Part shown: positions 1-18,500 of the stretch, piece after piece
Layout of the letters: every line of letters starts with the position of its first letter
Position numbering within the stretch: position 1 is the stretch's first letter
Source of the DNA: Apostichopus japonicus
Taxonomy: Eukaryota > Echinodermata > Holothuroidea > Aspidochirotida > Stichopodidae
Assembly: GCF_037975245.1 (NCBI RefSeq)
Contig: NC_092563.1
Span: forward strand, 2,588,501 to 2,652,500
Direction of reading: 5' to 3'
Length of the DNA stretch: 64,000 nt
Position numbers and translations under genes: made by a program
The notes under the pieces: generated by a model
The model's input: the letters and a program-made list of their open reading frames with translations, nothing else
Told to the model about the DNA's origin: nothing
The model's database searches: none

Positions 1-1156
1 GTGAAGTGAGAGCCAGTGGTACAAATGTATCGAGAAAAAAAACATATTAATGTTGACGAGTATAGTACGGGGGGGGGGGGTACAAGGCAGCAGTCGGAAT
101 TTTCTGGCTCCAAAACCCACTCAGTTGGAATTTCAGCCACTACACCCCCCCCCCCCCCGCCAATCATCAGGCCTTAGCTACGTCCCTGAGTGGGATGGTG
201 AGGGCGATTGGGAATGAGATTTTGTAGCCTGGGCCATGGTGTTTGATTCGAAGTTTTAGATATATGTTGTTTACAAATTTCATACTTAAATTTGCAAGTA
301 CGATCTAGTAGGAGAAGTGTGTGCTATGTGTTGGATTCTTGCGAGAATTTTGCTCGCGCTGTAAATGTGTCGTGATTGTAACCAAGTCAAGGCTTGTACA
401 ATCAGTGACACTGATTACGTGAGACAAGTCGGGTTTGTTCGGTGTGACTGCTTCCAGCAGACAACTTGTTTTAGCGCTTTGAATGGCCAAACAAAGTTTA
501 TCATATAACCGTTGATGAGTATATTGCTGGCAAAATTATGTGGGTGTGTCTTCAACCTGTATGCCTATAACCTTTTAATTAGTGCAGTGTTTCTGCGCGA
601 TATACTTTACTAGCGGTGTGTTTAACATAATACACAATACTTAGTCCGATTCTTACTGAATTACACAAATGATGAAGGGTATCACGAACTACTGTTGCGG
701 TTAGCTGTGATCAAGTTTCTGTTACATAGGCCTATTGTTAATGTTGCAGTTAAGATTGTACCACGGACTTTTACTAGGTAAATTGTGATTTAGAATCACA
801 TTGAAATACCACAGAATGGAGCTCGGCTTCTAGGCCAAAACATTTTAAACTCCCTTCTGAGGATAAAACATGAAGCAATATCGATTGCGAACTATCGGTC
901 CATGACACTAAGTTTACCGATAACGCCTATATCGGCCGATATCGAGAAAGCATATACCGTGATTGGATGTGGCTAAAGGTTCAAAAGTTGCTTGCATATA
1001 TATTGCCTCATCGCACCATGAATGCCTTAATTGTAGCTGCCGTGTACGGTACCGCAACACACCGGATAGACTGTATCATTCTGGTATTTATATATAGGCT
1101 TCTACATTATGTGACGACATTCACTGCAGGACATGTTTGCATATGTCACGTATCAC
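1..1156. other. intergenic, no gene seen
   Basis: No exon-like open frame or recognised domain is present. The stretch holds a 12-base G run (69-80) and a 14-base C run (145-158). The segment just after the C run reads like the end of a DNA transposon (TAGCTACGTCCCTGAG at about 177-192), whose other end would lie before the window. This last point is only an impression, since no matching inverted end is visible here. Confidence 0.5.
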
Positions 1157-1992
1157 CATGGGCGGCGATCCTGGGGAGAAGGGGGGGATATATCCCCCCA
1201 TGAAAATGGGTGGAGGGGATGTAATACACCATATCCCCCCCCCCCACCAAATGCCAGGGATAAGAACTTTTTCATGCCTACATTTATGCATCATCGTGAA
1301 TGTACGGCTTTTTTTTAGCTTCATTTCTCGCCTACCATAAACGCAGTGCGATCTTTTCAAATGAGCCGTCTTTATAAAGCAAGAATAGTTGACTGTAGGC
1401 TTCATTGGCCCTATAACAACAAAATGTATTATTGCGCCCACGGTATTGATATAGTATATGCACCCTCATAGTATTCATATAGGCCCTATAGTAGGCCTAC
1501 ACACGTACATGTTCCCTCGAACAGCTGAGAATCTAATGTTACCAGGGTAATGCTTAATACACGTCTCACCTGGATGCCCTAGCAATCGGTACCTAGGAAT
1601 GTAACTATGTGTAATTGTGTATTGCATGTGTATAGGGCTATAATAGCCTGCATGAGGCCATTTTCTTCATCGAATAATGTAAAAGAGCTCTCGAACATTC
1701 TAACGTAGCGCCTGAAACAAGATTGACAGGGGCAATTTTCCCAAAATAACACCCGAAATTAAAAAAAAAAAGTATTTGGATCCTGATTATGAGATATTTC
1801 GGACATGATATCCCTATTTTAAAGTTGGGTATATGCAGCTTGGAAACCTCGGGAAGTGCCGTTTCCGGCCATCTAGAGGGTTTGTAAATCCCAAAATTTT
1901 CTTGTACGCTTCGCGCCAATATATGGTGGCGCTACGCTTAGATAGTCAACAAGGTCATATCCCCCCACTCGGAGTACGGATCGCCGCCCATG
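1157..1992 (+). mobile_element. TIR element, family A, copy 1 (non-autonomous)
   Basis: The ends are perfect 15-bp inverted repeats: CATGGGCGGCGATCC at 1157-1171 and its complement at 1978-1992. Just inside the left end is a G-run/C-run hairpin (about 1180-1200). Near the right end is a block at about 1860-1946 that recurs in the copies at 41161 and 59493. A 10-bp direct repeat, CACGTATCAC, abuts the left end (1147-1156) and lies 5 bp beyond the right end (1998-2007). No transposase frame is visible, so it is probably non-autonomous. Superfamily is not assigned. Confidence 0.75.
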
Positions 1993-2176
1993 CGTAGCAC
2001 GTATCACGCATGGATAGGTATAGTATACCAAATGATAGCCGTGCATATTTTATAACCACTCGTCTTTATACACTTGTCTTTCATTGTAACCACCTCGCTC
2101 TGTTATAACTGTTATTTAGGCATATACAACGACTACCGTAATATACAAAAACTACGTGTACTGCTGAATATACATC

Positions 2177-7446
<5,270 letters not shown>

Positions 7447-9502
7447 ACCAAACTTGAGAAAGACTTTGAAAAGGAAGGAATAAAAAAAGAAAGAAAGAAG
7501 GTCGCGGGTGACGCTGAGGACCAAGCAATATATTAAATGGAATCACTCTCAACTTACCTTGGAATTTCTTACATTCTTATATTAGGAGATCGCTCATTTT
7601 TTTTTAGATGAATTTCTTTTGTAACTCCATAACTCTTCTCGCATACTAGATAAGACTTCCTTATCACCTCTGGTTTAGGTTTCGATTTAATTTTCCTTTG
7701 AGGTCATCAGAGGTCAATCCCTGAAACTCGACTTTGTTAACACGGTATATAAGCATACTGAAAACGATTTATTTTTTATTTTTTTTGTATCTCCTATGTA
7801 GTACGTATATATGAACCATATATTGAGTATATGAATTTTATTGTTTTATCAGAGGTCAAAGGTCATATGAGGACAATAGAAGTCAACATCCGGTTACTCT
7901 TTTGTAAACACTTGACTGTATCTGGAACCCTGTCAAAGTTATTATTCTTTTAGTAGAGTTCAATGGTAGTTTCATGTGGATTTAACAGAACAATCTTTGG
8001 AAACAAGGTAATTTTCCGATATCAGATTCCTAAAAGTAGCAGCTAATGACGTCATCGACGTTTCAATGCACTTCTGGTGTAACTTTCCACTGGGAGGAGG
8101 GGCGGGGAGGCGTGAGTGCAAAGGGAAAAGGAGAGCTTGATCAAAGGATCTTTACACCACCCCTACCGCCGCCCTTACTCCACCATGTCCTTTCAATCCC
8201 CACTGTGACCGGACGTTTTGCTAATCTTTGGAATTCAATGACGAACTTCAAGCATCGCATATACGCAAGGTTTTATGTGCTTAACTACACGCAGTGACGC
8301 ATTATCCAATAGACAAGTGAAACAAGTGCCTATAGTATCCCCAAGGTCAAGGTCTTCCAAGGTCAACGAGCCAAAGAGTCAAAAGGACTTCATTAAATAC
8401 TCCAGGCTAAAAATATCTAAGCATTCTATTCTTCGCAATGTGCTTGCAAATGTAAATGAAAGTCCGGACTTACAGGGTTCCAAGGTTTCTTAATCGCAAC
8501 TTTTTACCTATTTTTCATGTCGATATATTTGATAATTAGATCAAATCCATATGTATATAGTTTACCACTGTAGATTATTAATAAAATTTTTGTACTTTTT
8601 GTATCAAATTCTATTCATTTTTTAAAATTTTATTTGGTATAGAGTAAAACTGTCTGATACATTTCTTCAGAAAACTTGAAACAGTTTCAAGACTAAAAGC
8701 AAGAGACAACGAAGATATATAAATAGCCAAGTTTAGGGGTGAGGAATTAAAACCTGTGCACCCTGTCGGGCGCCCCACCCCCTCCCGACCCCTTTCTATC
8801 CCCCATGTTATATTTCCGGGTGATCAGTTTGGAAGTTGAGCTTTCTGTTAAGGTTAGGAATCCTTGTGAACATCATGTTGAAGCCCTACTGAAGATAATT
8901 TACAGGACGTGAACACAGGCTTACGCCAAGCATTCATAATTCAATAAAAAATACTTGAAATTAGATAATAAAGGTTAGGCAGTAGTATATACATGAAGGC
9001 CCTTTATATGTTCAATTTCAGGGGAAAACATTGACATATTAAACGTATCGTAACTTAATTTACAGGTTTACCTTCTGTTGGCACCACTATAGGCTTCACA
9101 TACAATAGGGGATATGAATACCATTTCCCCTGTTACTTTCAGCTCGGTATGTAGGCCTTCTATACTTAACTTCTAACTTGAAATATGCGACACGAAGGGA
9201 AGCAGCCATGCTGCCATACAAATGACACCAGCTGATCAAAACTTGTTAATTGTAGCATAAAAAAATGTTATTTTCAAAATCCAAAATGTGGTGTAATTGG
9301 GCACATAATTGTGATAGCTACTAACAAAGACAAAACGCGGAAATGAAAATCTAGCTATTTATTTATAGCAATTAATTGGCAGAATTCTGGACAATTAGGA
9401 ATCGGTTAAATTCTTACATTCCGTGAAATGCTACCCGTTGCTAATGATCGATAAGTTTTCTACTTCGCTTATGAAGCCTTAGAAGTTGGTCAATGCCCGA
9501 AC
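7447..9502. other. intergenic and 3' UTR of the sulfotransferase gene
   Basis: No coding exon is recognised. The first part probably contains the sulfotransferase 3' UTR. The last few hundred bases before 9503 should contain the CEP89 promoter and 5' UTR, but no TATA box or other clear promoter element stands out. Open frames at 8046-8493 are short and unsupported. Confidence 0.5.
7479..7484 (+). terminator. possible poly(A) signal, sulfotransferase gene
   Basis: AATAAA 33 bp after the stop codon, followed by A-rich sequence. A second AATAAA lies at 8580-8585 and could be a distal alternative. Either is plausible from sequence alone. Confidence 0.45.
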
Positions 9503-12500
9503 ATGGCAGGAAATAATCGAAAGAAGAAAAGGAAGAAGTCGAAACAACCACTGGTAAAACAATTGACGTTGTATTAGTGTGTTAAGCAAATAGATTGACA
9601 GCGTTTGGTGGCTAGGCAACACTTTCAAAAAATATATACCCATAGGACTAGTTCCACGAAAAGTCCCATTCTTAATATCTCTTTCGAGGTACGTTCGCTA
9701 TTCTTTCGGCTGACAGCGGGACGAAGAAGCGTTGTTCCTCCTGCATCCATATGAGTTAGGACTGACGGCTTTACCATTCTTCAAGTTTCTGAATCATGTT
9801 ATTGTTCCGCATATGGTCGAATATGGAATAGGCCTAGCCCGTCGGTCGGCCCACTGTATGCTACTGCTAGTGTTATGCTGACAAGTGACAGTAATACACT
9901 GCTTGTTATGTCTTGCTGTAGTGTGATTAGTTTTTTCTTACTCAGCTGGCAGTTGGTCAAAGTTGTAATCGTGGTATTGCTTTACTTTTTCCAAATAACA
10001 CAGACTTTCTTAACCAGCTATCTGCAGATGCAGGGAAGATTGACAGAGGGATTAGGCTAGTACAGTAGTAGTGGTGAGAACAACATAGGTTCTTAATTCT
10101 CTAGCACACTTGTGCTGTGGCCCAGTAGAATGTGCATTAGTCGCATATTTTAATGTGGTTGATAAAGGAATGTGAAACATTCAGAATAATTATGTTATGG
10201 TACAGCGAAAACCGGAGTACTTTCCCAAGACATTCACTACGTTACCATTTTGAAACATCTTTTCTGACTATTTCATTCCCTGAATATCATGCATATCACA
10301 GCAATCTTTCGTTGCTTATCACAATATCTAATTCTAGTAAGGAGGTGTCCATATCTACAGCGTATTGTCCAACAACAGGTTGTAATTTTATATTGATGGC
10401 ACTGTGCAATTATGAGTTAATTTCATATCGTCTTCACTTTTCCCCTGTAGGGAAGGATTGGATCTTCACTTTTCCCGAGAGCAATGCTTGTGGCTGTACC
10501 TCGATCTCCAGAACCTCCTTCAGAACGGCCAGAAGAAAGACCTCCATCTGCTTTATCATCTGCTTTGATGAATGCTACTTTGGTTGGGAGGCTAATTGGT
10601 GAGAACAGATCCATCCATTGACTCAACAAGTTTTGTAAATTACCAAATGTTGTCACATGGCTAACATCAGTGTCTCAGTGATTGTCAAACTGTTATTGGT
10701 TCAAATTATGGCAAACCTGTCATGTGCAAACACTAGAATCTTTCCTTTTTCATACTGTTTTAATAATTAATACGATATAAATGGCACTTGTCTTGCCTAC
10801 CGCTGTTGACAGTAATTAACCTAAAACTTGCAAACCTAGAAAGGGACACTTGATGAGTTGCGATTTGCAAGTTTTCAGAAAGTCAAACTTTGAATGGGTC
10901 TTCTGAAAATATGAGTAAATTTCAATGATAAAAACAAAAATTATGATAAAATCAAAAGGGGAAGGGGGGGGGGGGGGAAAGGAATGGGTAGAAGGAAATA
11001 CAAAAATGAAAATCTACACCTGTCTGTGTTTGCCAGTAAACCATTCATTTTATATCACAGTACCAAACTTGAACTTTGTAGTGCAGTGCAAAAAAGCACA
11101 TGTTATATCATCTTTGATGTCACAGTGTTGACATTTCATTAGTTTGTATAAATTAGGAGAAATAATGGGATTTTGTGGGACAGTTCTTTTTTTTCAAAGC
11201 AACTGATCCTGCAGCTAAATTATTGATGAATAACAAGTATTGAACACTTTACCAGTGGCAGTAAGCTCTGAGAAGGTAAGACCTGGTACATTGAAGAAAC
11301 CAAGGGTGCATTTTATATTTGCAGGTACCCCTCCTCCAAGCACAGGGACAATGGGAACAGATCGAAGCCCCTCCCCTCCGTACAATGCGGGTCCGCCAGA
11401 TAAAAGCCGAGAAAACAGCATGGGTCGTACCAGCATGTACGATTATGGAGATAGCGAAGAGAGCGAAGGGGAGGAATCCGAGGTGGCAGAGATTCATGAA
11501 GAACCAAGGTAGGTGTGATCGGAGCGATCCAAAAATTTACTCCTGTGTTAATTGTTGTCTCACTAGTAGGCATAGTCAGGTCTATTAAGAAGCTGTTTTA
11601 GCATTGTAGCATTCAGTAGCCTATCAATTTTTGCTTTGAGTAGATGAACCAGATCTATCAGATGTCAAAATGTCATCCATTTTTTTTTACATTATTGCTC
11701 ATGAAGTGCGGACAGCAGTATAATATCTGTGAACAAAATCTCTGAAAATGAAGACTTAAATTTGATATGTAATGTGAGCACATGAAAACTTTATTTTGAG
11801 ATGCAGTTTAGGAAAGAAAATCTTAGATAAATGAAATAGGGATGAATAAAGAAGTGGTCGTGTTGATGAAAAGAAATTGAAGACATTCTGACTCATTGTG
11901 TAAGTCTGGAGAGATGAGTAGAAATATGCATATTTTTCCCTATTTATAAATTTGGTCAATTATCAGATATGCGTCGGTGCCATTCAGAGGAAGAGACCAG
12001 CCAAACAGAGGAACAATCTCTAGCAGACCCAGGATGGAATCCCCAAGAGGAAGTGACGACGATTCACTCGACGACAGTGACTTAGAGGAGGAGCCAGTCC
12101 AGGATATATCCCCAGGAAGGACCCCCTCTAGAGGCAAGCCAAGAGACAATTCACCATCACCTGGCCCACAGACCAGTAGAACTACTCCAAGAACTAGCGC
12201 TACAGGATATGAGGTTCCCGAGTATGCCAAACCTCGGGTAGTGGTAAATACGATTACATCTGTCCTGGAGTATGACCTCCGAGCTTCTCTAGATATTAAA
12301 AAAATCCTCTGCAGGTTCGAAAATGTGATGGTTGATCAAATTAGCCTAGCATTTACTAATCATATAAGGCTTTCAGTTTGGTACATTATCTATAAATAAA
12401 ATTGAAGTTGAGAATCTCTTGCTTTGTATTTAAGATGAAAACCACAAAAGTGTCATCTCAAAATGAGATTTTTTTTTGCTTTAAGACAGTTTATTTCTTT

Positions 12501-15500
12501 TAACTTTTTGTTTGTGCTCCTCCTTCAGACCCAAGAATTGCAAGGTCAAGGAAACTCCCAAGCTTCCACCGACAGCGATCTCACTGAAGTAACAAACCCA
12601 GCTGATGATTTCTCCGACCTAATAACTCCCCCTCCACCTTGGAAGAGGAAACCTGCTGGAACAGGTAGATACAACAGCCGTCAGCTGCAAGCCATTCAAT
12701 TCACATAAAAGCCATATGAAAACAGTAGTCAACCTGCCACAACGGTAGTTCTGCTATATTGTATAGACCTGTTATCAAAACTGACAATGAACTGCCACAT
12801 GCAGTGTGGAAAGGATGGGGGGGGGGGTGGTGGGAAGGAGTAGGAGTGTGAATGTATCCAAAAATATCTCTACATTTTTCAGTAATTGAACTTTCACATC
12901 TGAACCTTCATATAAATTTCTTGCTTTTCCTACTTTGTATTTTTTTTTTTGGTGTAGTAAACATCACTTCCAAATCTTGCATTTTGAATTTCTCATTTGA
13001 AAAATGTTACGATGCTCTCATTGTTTTATTGTATTTATCAGATAACCCTAAGGAACCAAAGAAGACACCAAGAGGTAAAAAATCAAAGAAGAAAAAGAAG
13101 CAAGAGGCTGCTCCTCTCCAAGAAGAGGTAAAAGTATCTCTCCTATCTGAAATCAGCTGGTTACAGTTTAGTTTCTATCAGATTTGCTAAATTCACCAGT
13201 TTAGTGTACTGTAATGTACAAGAGGTATTCATTCTGACTTGGACAGGTGCAATGCAATTTACTTTGGAACAATTACTTTACCAATTATACCAACATAATA
13301 GCAACCCTGAGTCTTGTAGGCTACGCTCTGCACTTTTGCTATGAAAAGTGTTGTAGGCTAGGCTGAGTGTTGATTTTTTGAACAGACATTCTCGTCATGC
13401 TAAACATCTATCGTACTGTAAAAGCAAACAGACTATTAGCTGAGTTATGTTGCAAACCCATCCAATCACTTTATCTGGATTATTTTCTTGTTAGATCAAT
13501 GAGAAGTTTCATCAGTTGAAATTTTTATAAATGTATGTGTAAACCTAAGAATTCATTGGAAACCTTAAGATTTATAGCTAGTTAAATGTCTTGATTTGTA
13601 TATTAGTAACCTTAACCCGTCATGTGTTTTTATTTCAATGTTTACACCAACGAAATAGCAAATGTAAACTCATACATCTCACTAACTTTCACAGTCATTT
13701 GCCATTTCAAAATGTACTTAAAAAAATTCAAATTGAGGCATTTTCTGTAAAGAAAAGTAGATTGAAAAATACTTATCATATATTGATTGTAACTTTAAGT
13801 TAAACAAATTTCTTCAAAGTGATGATTACTTGACTTCAGAACTCTGATACAACCTTGACACTATGCCCCTGATCATTCTTGTATCTAACCTACAGATAAT
13901 CGTTCCATCTCGTATTGAAGAAGATGAAGCCATCGACCAGTCTTCCCCGGCATACCTCCAGTCAGCTCCACCCGCAATTCTACGCAACATTCCTTCAATG
14001 GACGACGGTATAATGACGTTTTCATCAATTTCTATTAACTGGCCGTATTTTTCACTTTATGGAATTGTATAGAAGTACACATCACATCAGATAAAAACCT
14101 GACGTCAACTTTCAAGCAGAGAGAGGGGAGGGAACAGGTGGAAGATATGTGCTCCCTCAGAGTATGATAACACTTCTGTGGTCACTTCATAATATCATCA
14201 ACGTTGGATGACATTGAATGCGCTTGGATCAGGCAAACTACTGCCAACTGTGGCCATGCCATTTTAGCAACCCTTCAGAAAAAAGTCTTCAGTTTTCTTA
14301 TATTCCCAAACATAATTTTTATGAAGTCAATTGACTCCCACTCTGGTTTTGCCTGCAACATGGCTGCTTAGAGATGCATCCAATGAAAGTGGGTCACACC
14401 ATTATAAATGCCAACTCTATATTGTTAAGTTTCCTCTGTGAACTGCCCTCATTTTATGTTTTGCTCATAACAAGTAAGACACGGTATATACAATGAAGGG
14501 AATGCCAGTCTCTCGATGTTCTGTTTTATTAATAATATAATTATTTTGCTTTTACCTTACAGATTTTTACAATCATATAGACAGATTGGCCTCGGCCAAA
14601 TCACTTCAAGAACACGAGTTCCTACGAATGACCAACGGTCGTCTGGAGAGAGAACTCGACGTAGTTCAAAGAGAAAGAGAACAGCTCTTGGAGACTCTCA
14701 AGATACAGGGACAACAGATGCGAGAGGATAGAAGAAATAGCCGCACAAGCTCACCAGTACAAAGTGGTATTTATGCCTAAAATATGGATCCATATCATAA
14801 CCAGTTCACTGTGTAATAGTCATGATCCATGTATTGATCTGATCGTGCTGAACGTATAACCCAAAGCTTCCTCCCGATTAAAAGTTTAGTGTAATTATTT
14901 TCTTTCCATTCGTCACAAAATGTGGAGAAAATTTTGAACTTTCAGTTTTATTTTAATATTGCGGTTTGAACAATGGGTTATTGTCATTCTATTGTTGTAG
15001 AGACAAACAGCAAGGTGAATCATCAGCTCTCAGAGCTCTGTGATCAGCTCAGGTCAGAAAACAGCTCCATCAGGATAGCGAACGATCGGCTCTTGGAGGA
15101 GAACCAAACACTGAGGGAGACATTGAAGACACCCAGAGGATTACCAGACGAGGAGGAAGAAGGTAGATACACATCCCCTTTAAATTAAGAAACGGACATT
15201 TCCATAAGATGACCGAAACTTTTGTGAAATGAGCAAATTTTATTTAAGGAAGCTTTCTTCTCTCCTTCAGTCGGAAAATATTTCTAACAGTGTGAAATAT
15301 TTTGGTAAAGAAATTCAGTGATGTCTTAAATGCATTAAGTACTGATGTTTAGAGCAGATTCCAATCAGACTAGACACACAAAAAACAATAGAAGCAATTT
15401 ATTGATTCATTAATTTTATAACTTGTGAATGACTTGACAAGAAAATGATTTTGAAGATTACAAGATGAGGAGGTAGATGGTAGATGCATTCCCTTTAAAT

Positions 15501-18500
15501 CAAGAAACAGGCATTTTCATTTCATGGAAAAAACTTTGTGAAATGAGCGATTTTAAGGAAGCTTCCTTCCCTTGTTCAGACAGAAAATATTTCTAAAAAT
15601 ATAAAAAATGCTTGTAAAGAAATCAGAGTGGTGTCTTAAATGCTGAAGGTACTGATCTTTCAAATGTTGGTTTTAAACTACCATTACAGTGCTTAATATT
15701 GAGCAGTATCTGTTGGTGAAGTTGTTTTGCATAGCTTTAACATGTTAATAGCTGTCACAGATGACAATTTATATCCTTTTCTGTTTGTGGTCTTTGTTTG
15801 TATTCTTTCTCTAGAAGGTGTTTTTATCGAACAGCTCAAGAAACAAGCGGAGGCGGTTTTGATCGAAAATGAAGACCTGAGAAATATTATTCATAAGTTA
15901 AATATTCAAATGAGCAGATATCAAGCCAAGTGTTCTCCTCTCAAGGTGATTTAAAGCAATAATTATATTTTTGAATCTATTCATGTGATCCATATCTTCT
16001 GAACAGAACTAATCTAATCACTTTATATGACAATATAGCAACTTCTGGTTAGGCTAGGTACCTCTGCTATAAAAGTGTTGCAGGCCCAAGGCTATGCATT
16101 TAATTGTTTTTTCTTCCATGTTAGTCAATTAATTGCTGTAGGCTTCGGCAATATTAATTGTTGTTTACTGAACGGTCATTTTACCGTAATATTCTGAGAT
16201 CTATGCTGAGATTGTTAGTGTCAGTAATTGGAAGAATGTTCTTCCTGTCAATAACATCATTTTTACTTTTGGAATAATAGGGAGAAAATATGTTTATATG
16301 GTTCTGTGTAGGTCATATCCTCCATAAAGGTTATAAATAAGCCACATATTGCAGCATGCTAAAACATTTTCAAACGTTCAAATTATCCAATGAAATGGTT
16401 CAATGTGATACAGTGTTGTAAAGGTGGCAGGTGAGTGTATGTTGAAGTTTGAACATGAATGATGGTATTTTTTGCTATGTTTCCACCATACATTTGGCGG
16501 TCACGCTGACAAACTGTAACAGTTTAACTTGTCGATAAACACTTTTGGATACATTTGCAGAAGGGTGATCCACCTGGTCTTCCATCAAGAGGGGCTTCCC
16601 CAAGATGGCTGACAGACACCAAGTATCTCTCGCCTCTGGTCGTCTCCTACGAGGATGCCCTGACAGAGAAAGAGGACATCCTGCAACAATGCCAAGAGGA
16701 TCTTGATGAACTAAAAGAGTCAGCAGAGAAGGTTGTCAAAGAAAACCAAAGACTCCATCGCAAACTGGAGGATACAAAGGGAACAGGGAATGGTTACATT
16801 ACACCTTCAGAATGGTAAGGGAGATGCATAAATATAAAGCAATTTCACCAGACATGTCCATGCTGGGATGTTCCCTCCAAAAAACCTTTACCATTGCACC
16901 CCCAACAGAGGCAAGAAATGCAGGTGGGGCATAAATGCTCCGTCACGAAAGATTAGCACGGTCATAGCATGTTTACAGTTTGAAAGGTGTGTCAAGCACC
17001 GTTTCCCTGACAACCCTGTCGAAGTGTTTTTCTGACATCTCTGTTATTACAACAACGATAATAATGAAGTTTTTACTCTAATACTGACAGTAGTTGTACA
17101 ATTAAAAGGTTAGGTACTTTTTGCTACTGTAGTAATTTACTTATTCAAAGTTTATTCAGATACTGAGTTAATTATACAAATGTTTTAATTAGTTATATAT
17201 ATATATGTGAAACATGGCAAGCTGTGTTGTAATGGGATTGCAACACAGCCAAGAATCTTCAAGTTTGTGTCAAAAATGCATCGTTAAGATTGAAAAAGAA
17301 TCAAACCCATAATTAATAGCCATTAGTTTCTTTCATTTGTTTTCTGATTTATGTTTTGTTTTTTCAGGCATCGCTTACAGGAGCAAGCTCAATTAGTCCT
17401 GGAAGAGAACCAAGTGGTGTTGGAACAGCTTGACCTGAACCAGGATAAGTTAAAGTCATCTGAGAAGAATCACAACTTAGAAGGTAAGCAATTCAGAATC
17501 AATCCCCAGAGATGACTGGTATTAAACAAACAAAAATTCTGAATGGCCAAAAAAATGATATTATAGAGTAGGCCTGGGAATTTCACATTTATTAGCCACT
17601 TGCTGAAAAATGCAAGTGTTTAGAAAAAAGTTTACTACTGGCTGTAAAACAAGCTCTCCCTGGCATTTGCCTGAATTACAGTAAACATCAGTTATAGGCT
17701 TTTTAGAGCAGTACAATAATATTTGCTGATAATAAGCAGAAATTCCGAGCTTATGTTAGGTTTAGAAATCATGCCTATTCTTTGACTGACAAATTGTTAA
17801 CCAACTTAACATTTGCTTATGTTCTTAATGTCTTCTGGTAGAAATGAAAAGCCAGTGCCTATTCTGTTCTACTGTCGTTCAGCGAAATCCACTGAAATTT
17901 AGCCAGTAATAACCAGAATTTCGCGGCCTGGTAGAGCTGCATTTTGAGCTAGGTTGTTACTCTGAAAGTTTCATTAATTTTTTTTTCCTCAAACAGTCGC
18001 CAAACTGAACGGTCGTCTGGCTGCTGTGGAGGCAGAGAAGACCAGGTTGGAGGAGGAACTATTTAGGCTTAAATCTCAGAATGAAACCCTTCAGGAAAAA
18101 TATGAAAAAGTCACCACAGAAAGTAACCAAAAATTACCATTGGACAAACACCTGGATGCTCTTACAGATATGCAGAGGTATTTTTTTTTTAAATTTCCTC
18201 ATAATATTTTCCAGATTGTGATGTTCATTTTGGACTCTGTAAGTCTCTGTCGATACAACCCTTTTAAGAAATTTGTCTCATCATTTTAGAAAACCAATGA
18301 AAGTTAACACCAGGCTATTTCGGTAGCCCAGTATTACATGATACACATTATATTAGAAACATACTGATCCTCTGAGATCCAGGCACCTCAAAGTATGATT
18401 TGCAAACCAAACTTGGGTTGCCAAAGTTTTTCGGTGGGTAGCAAGGTGGGTAATGGAAAACGAAAACATTTGATTTGTAAATAATGTTTCTAACGGAAAT

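Noticed and set aside
1121-1441. Overlapping short frames in family A copy 1
   Set aside because: Run across G/C-run hairpins, with no transposase-like motifs.
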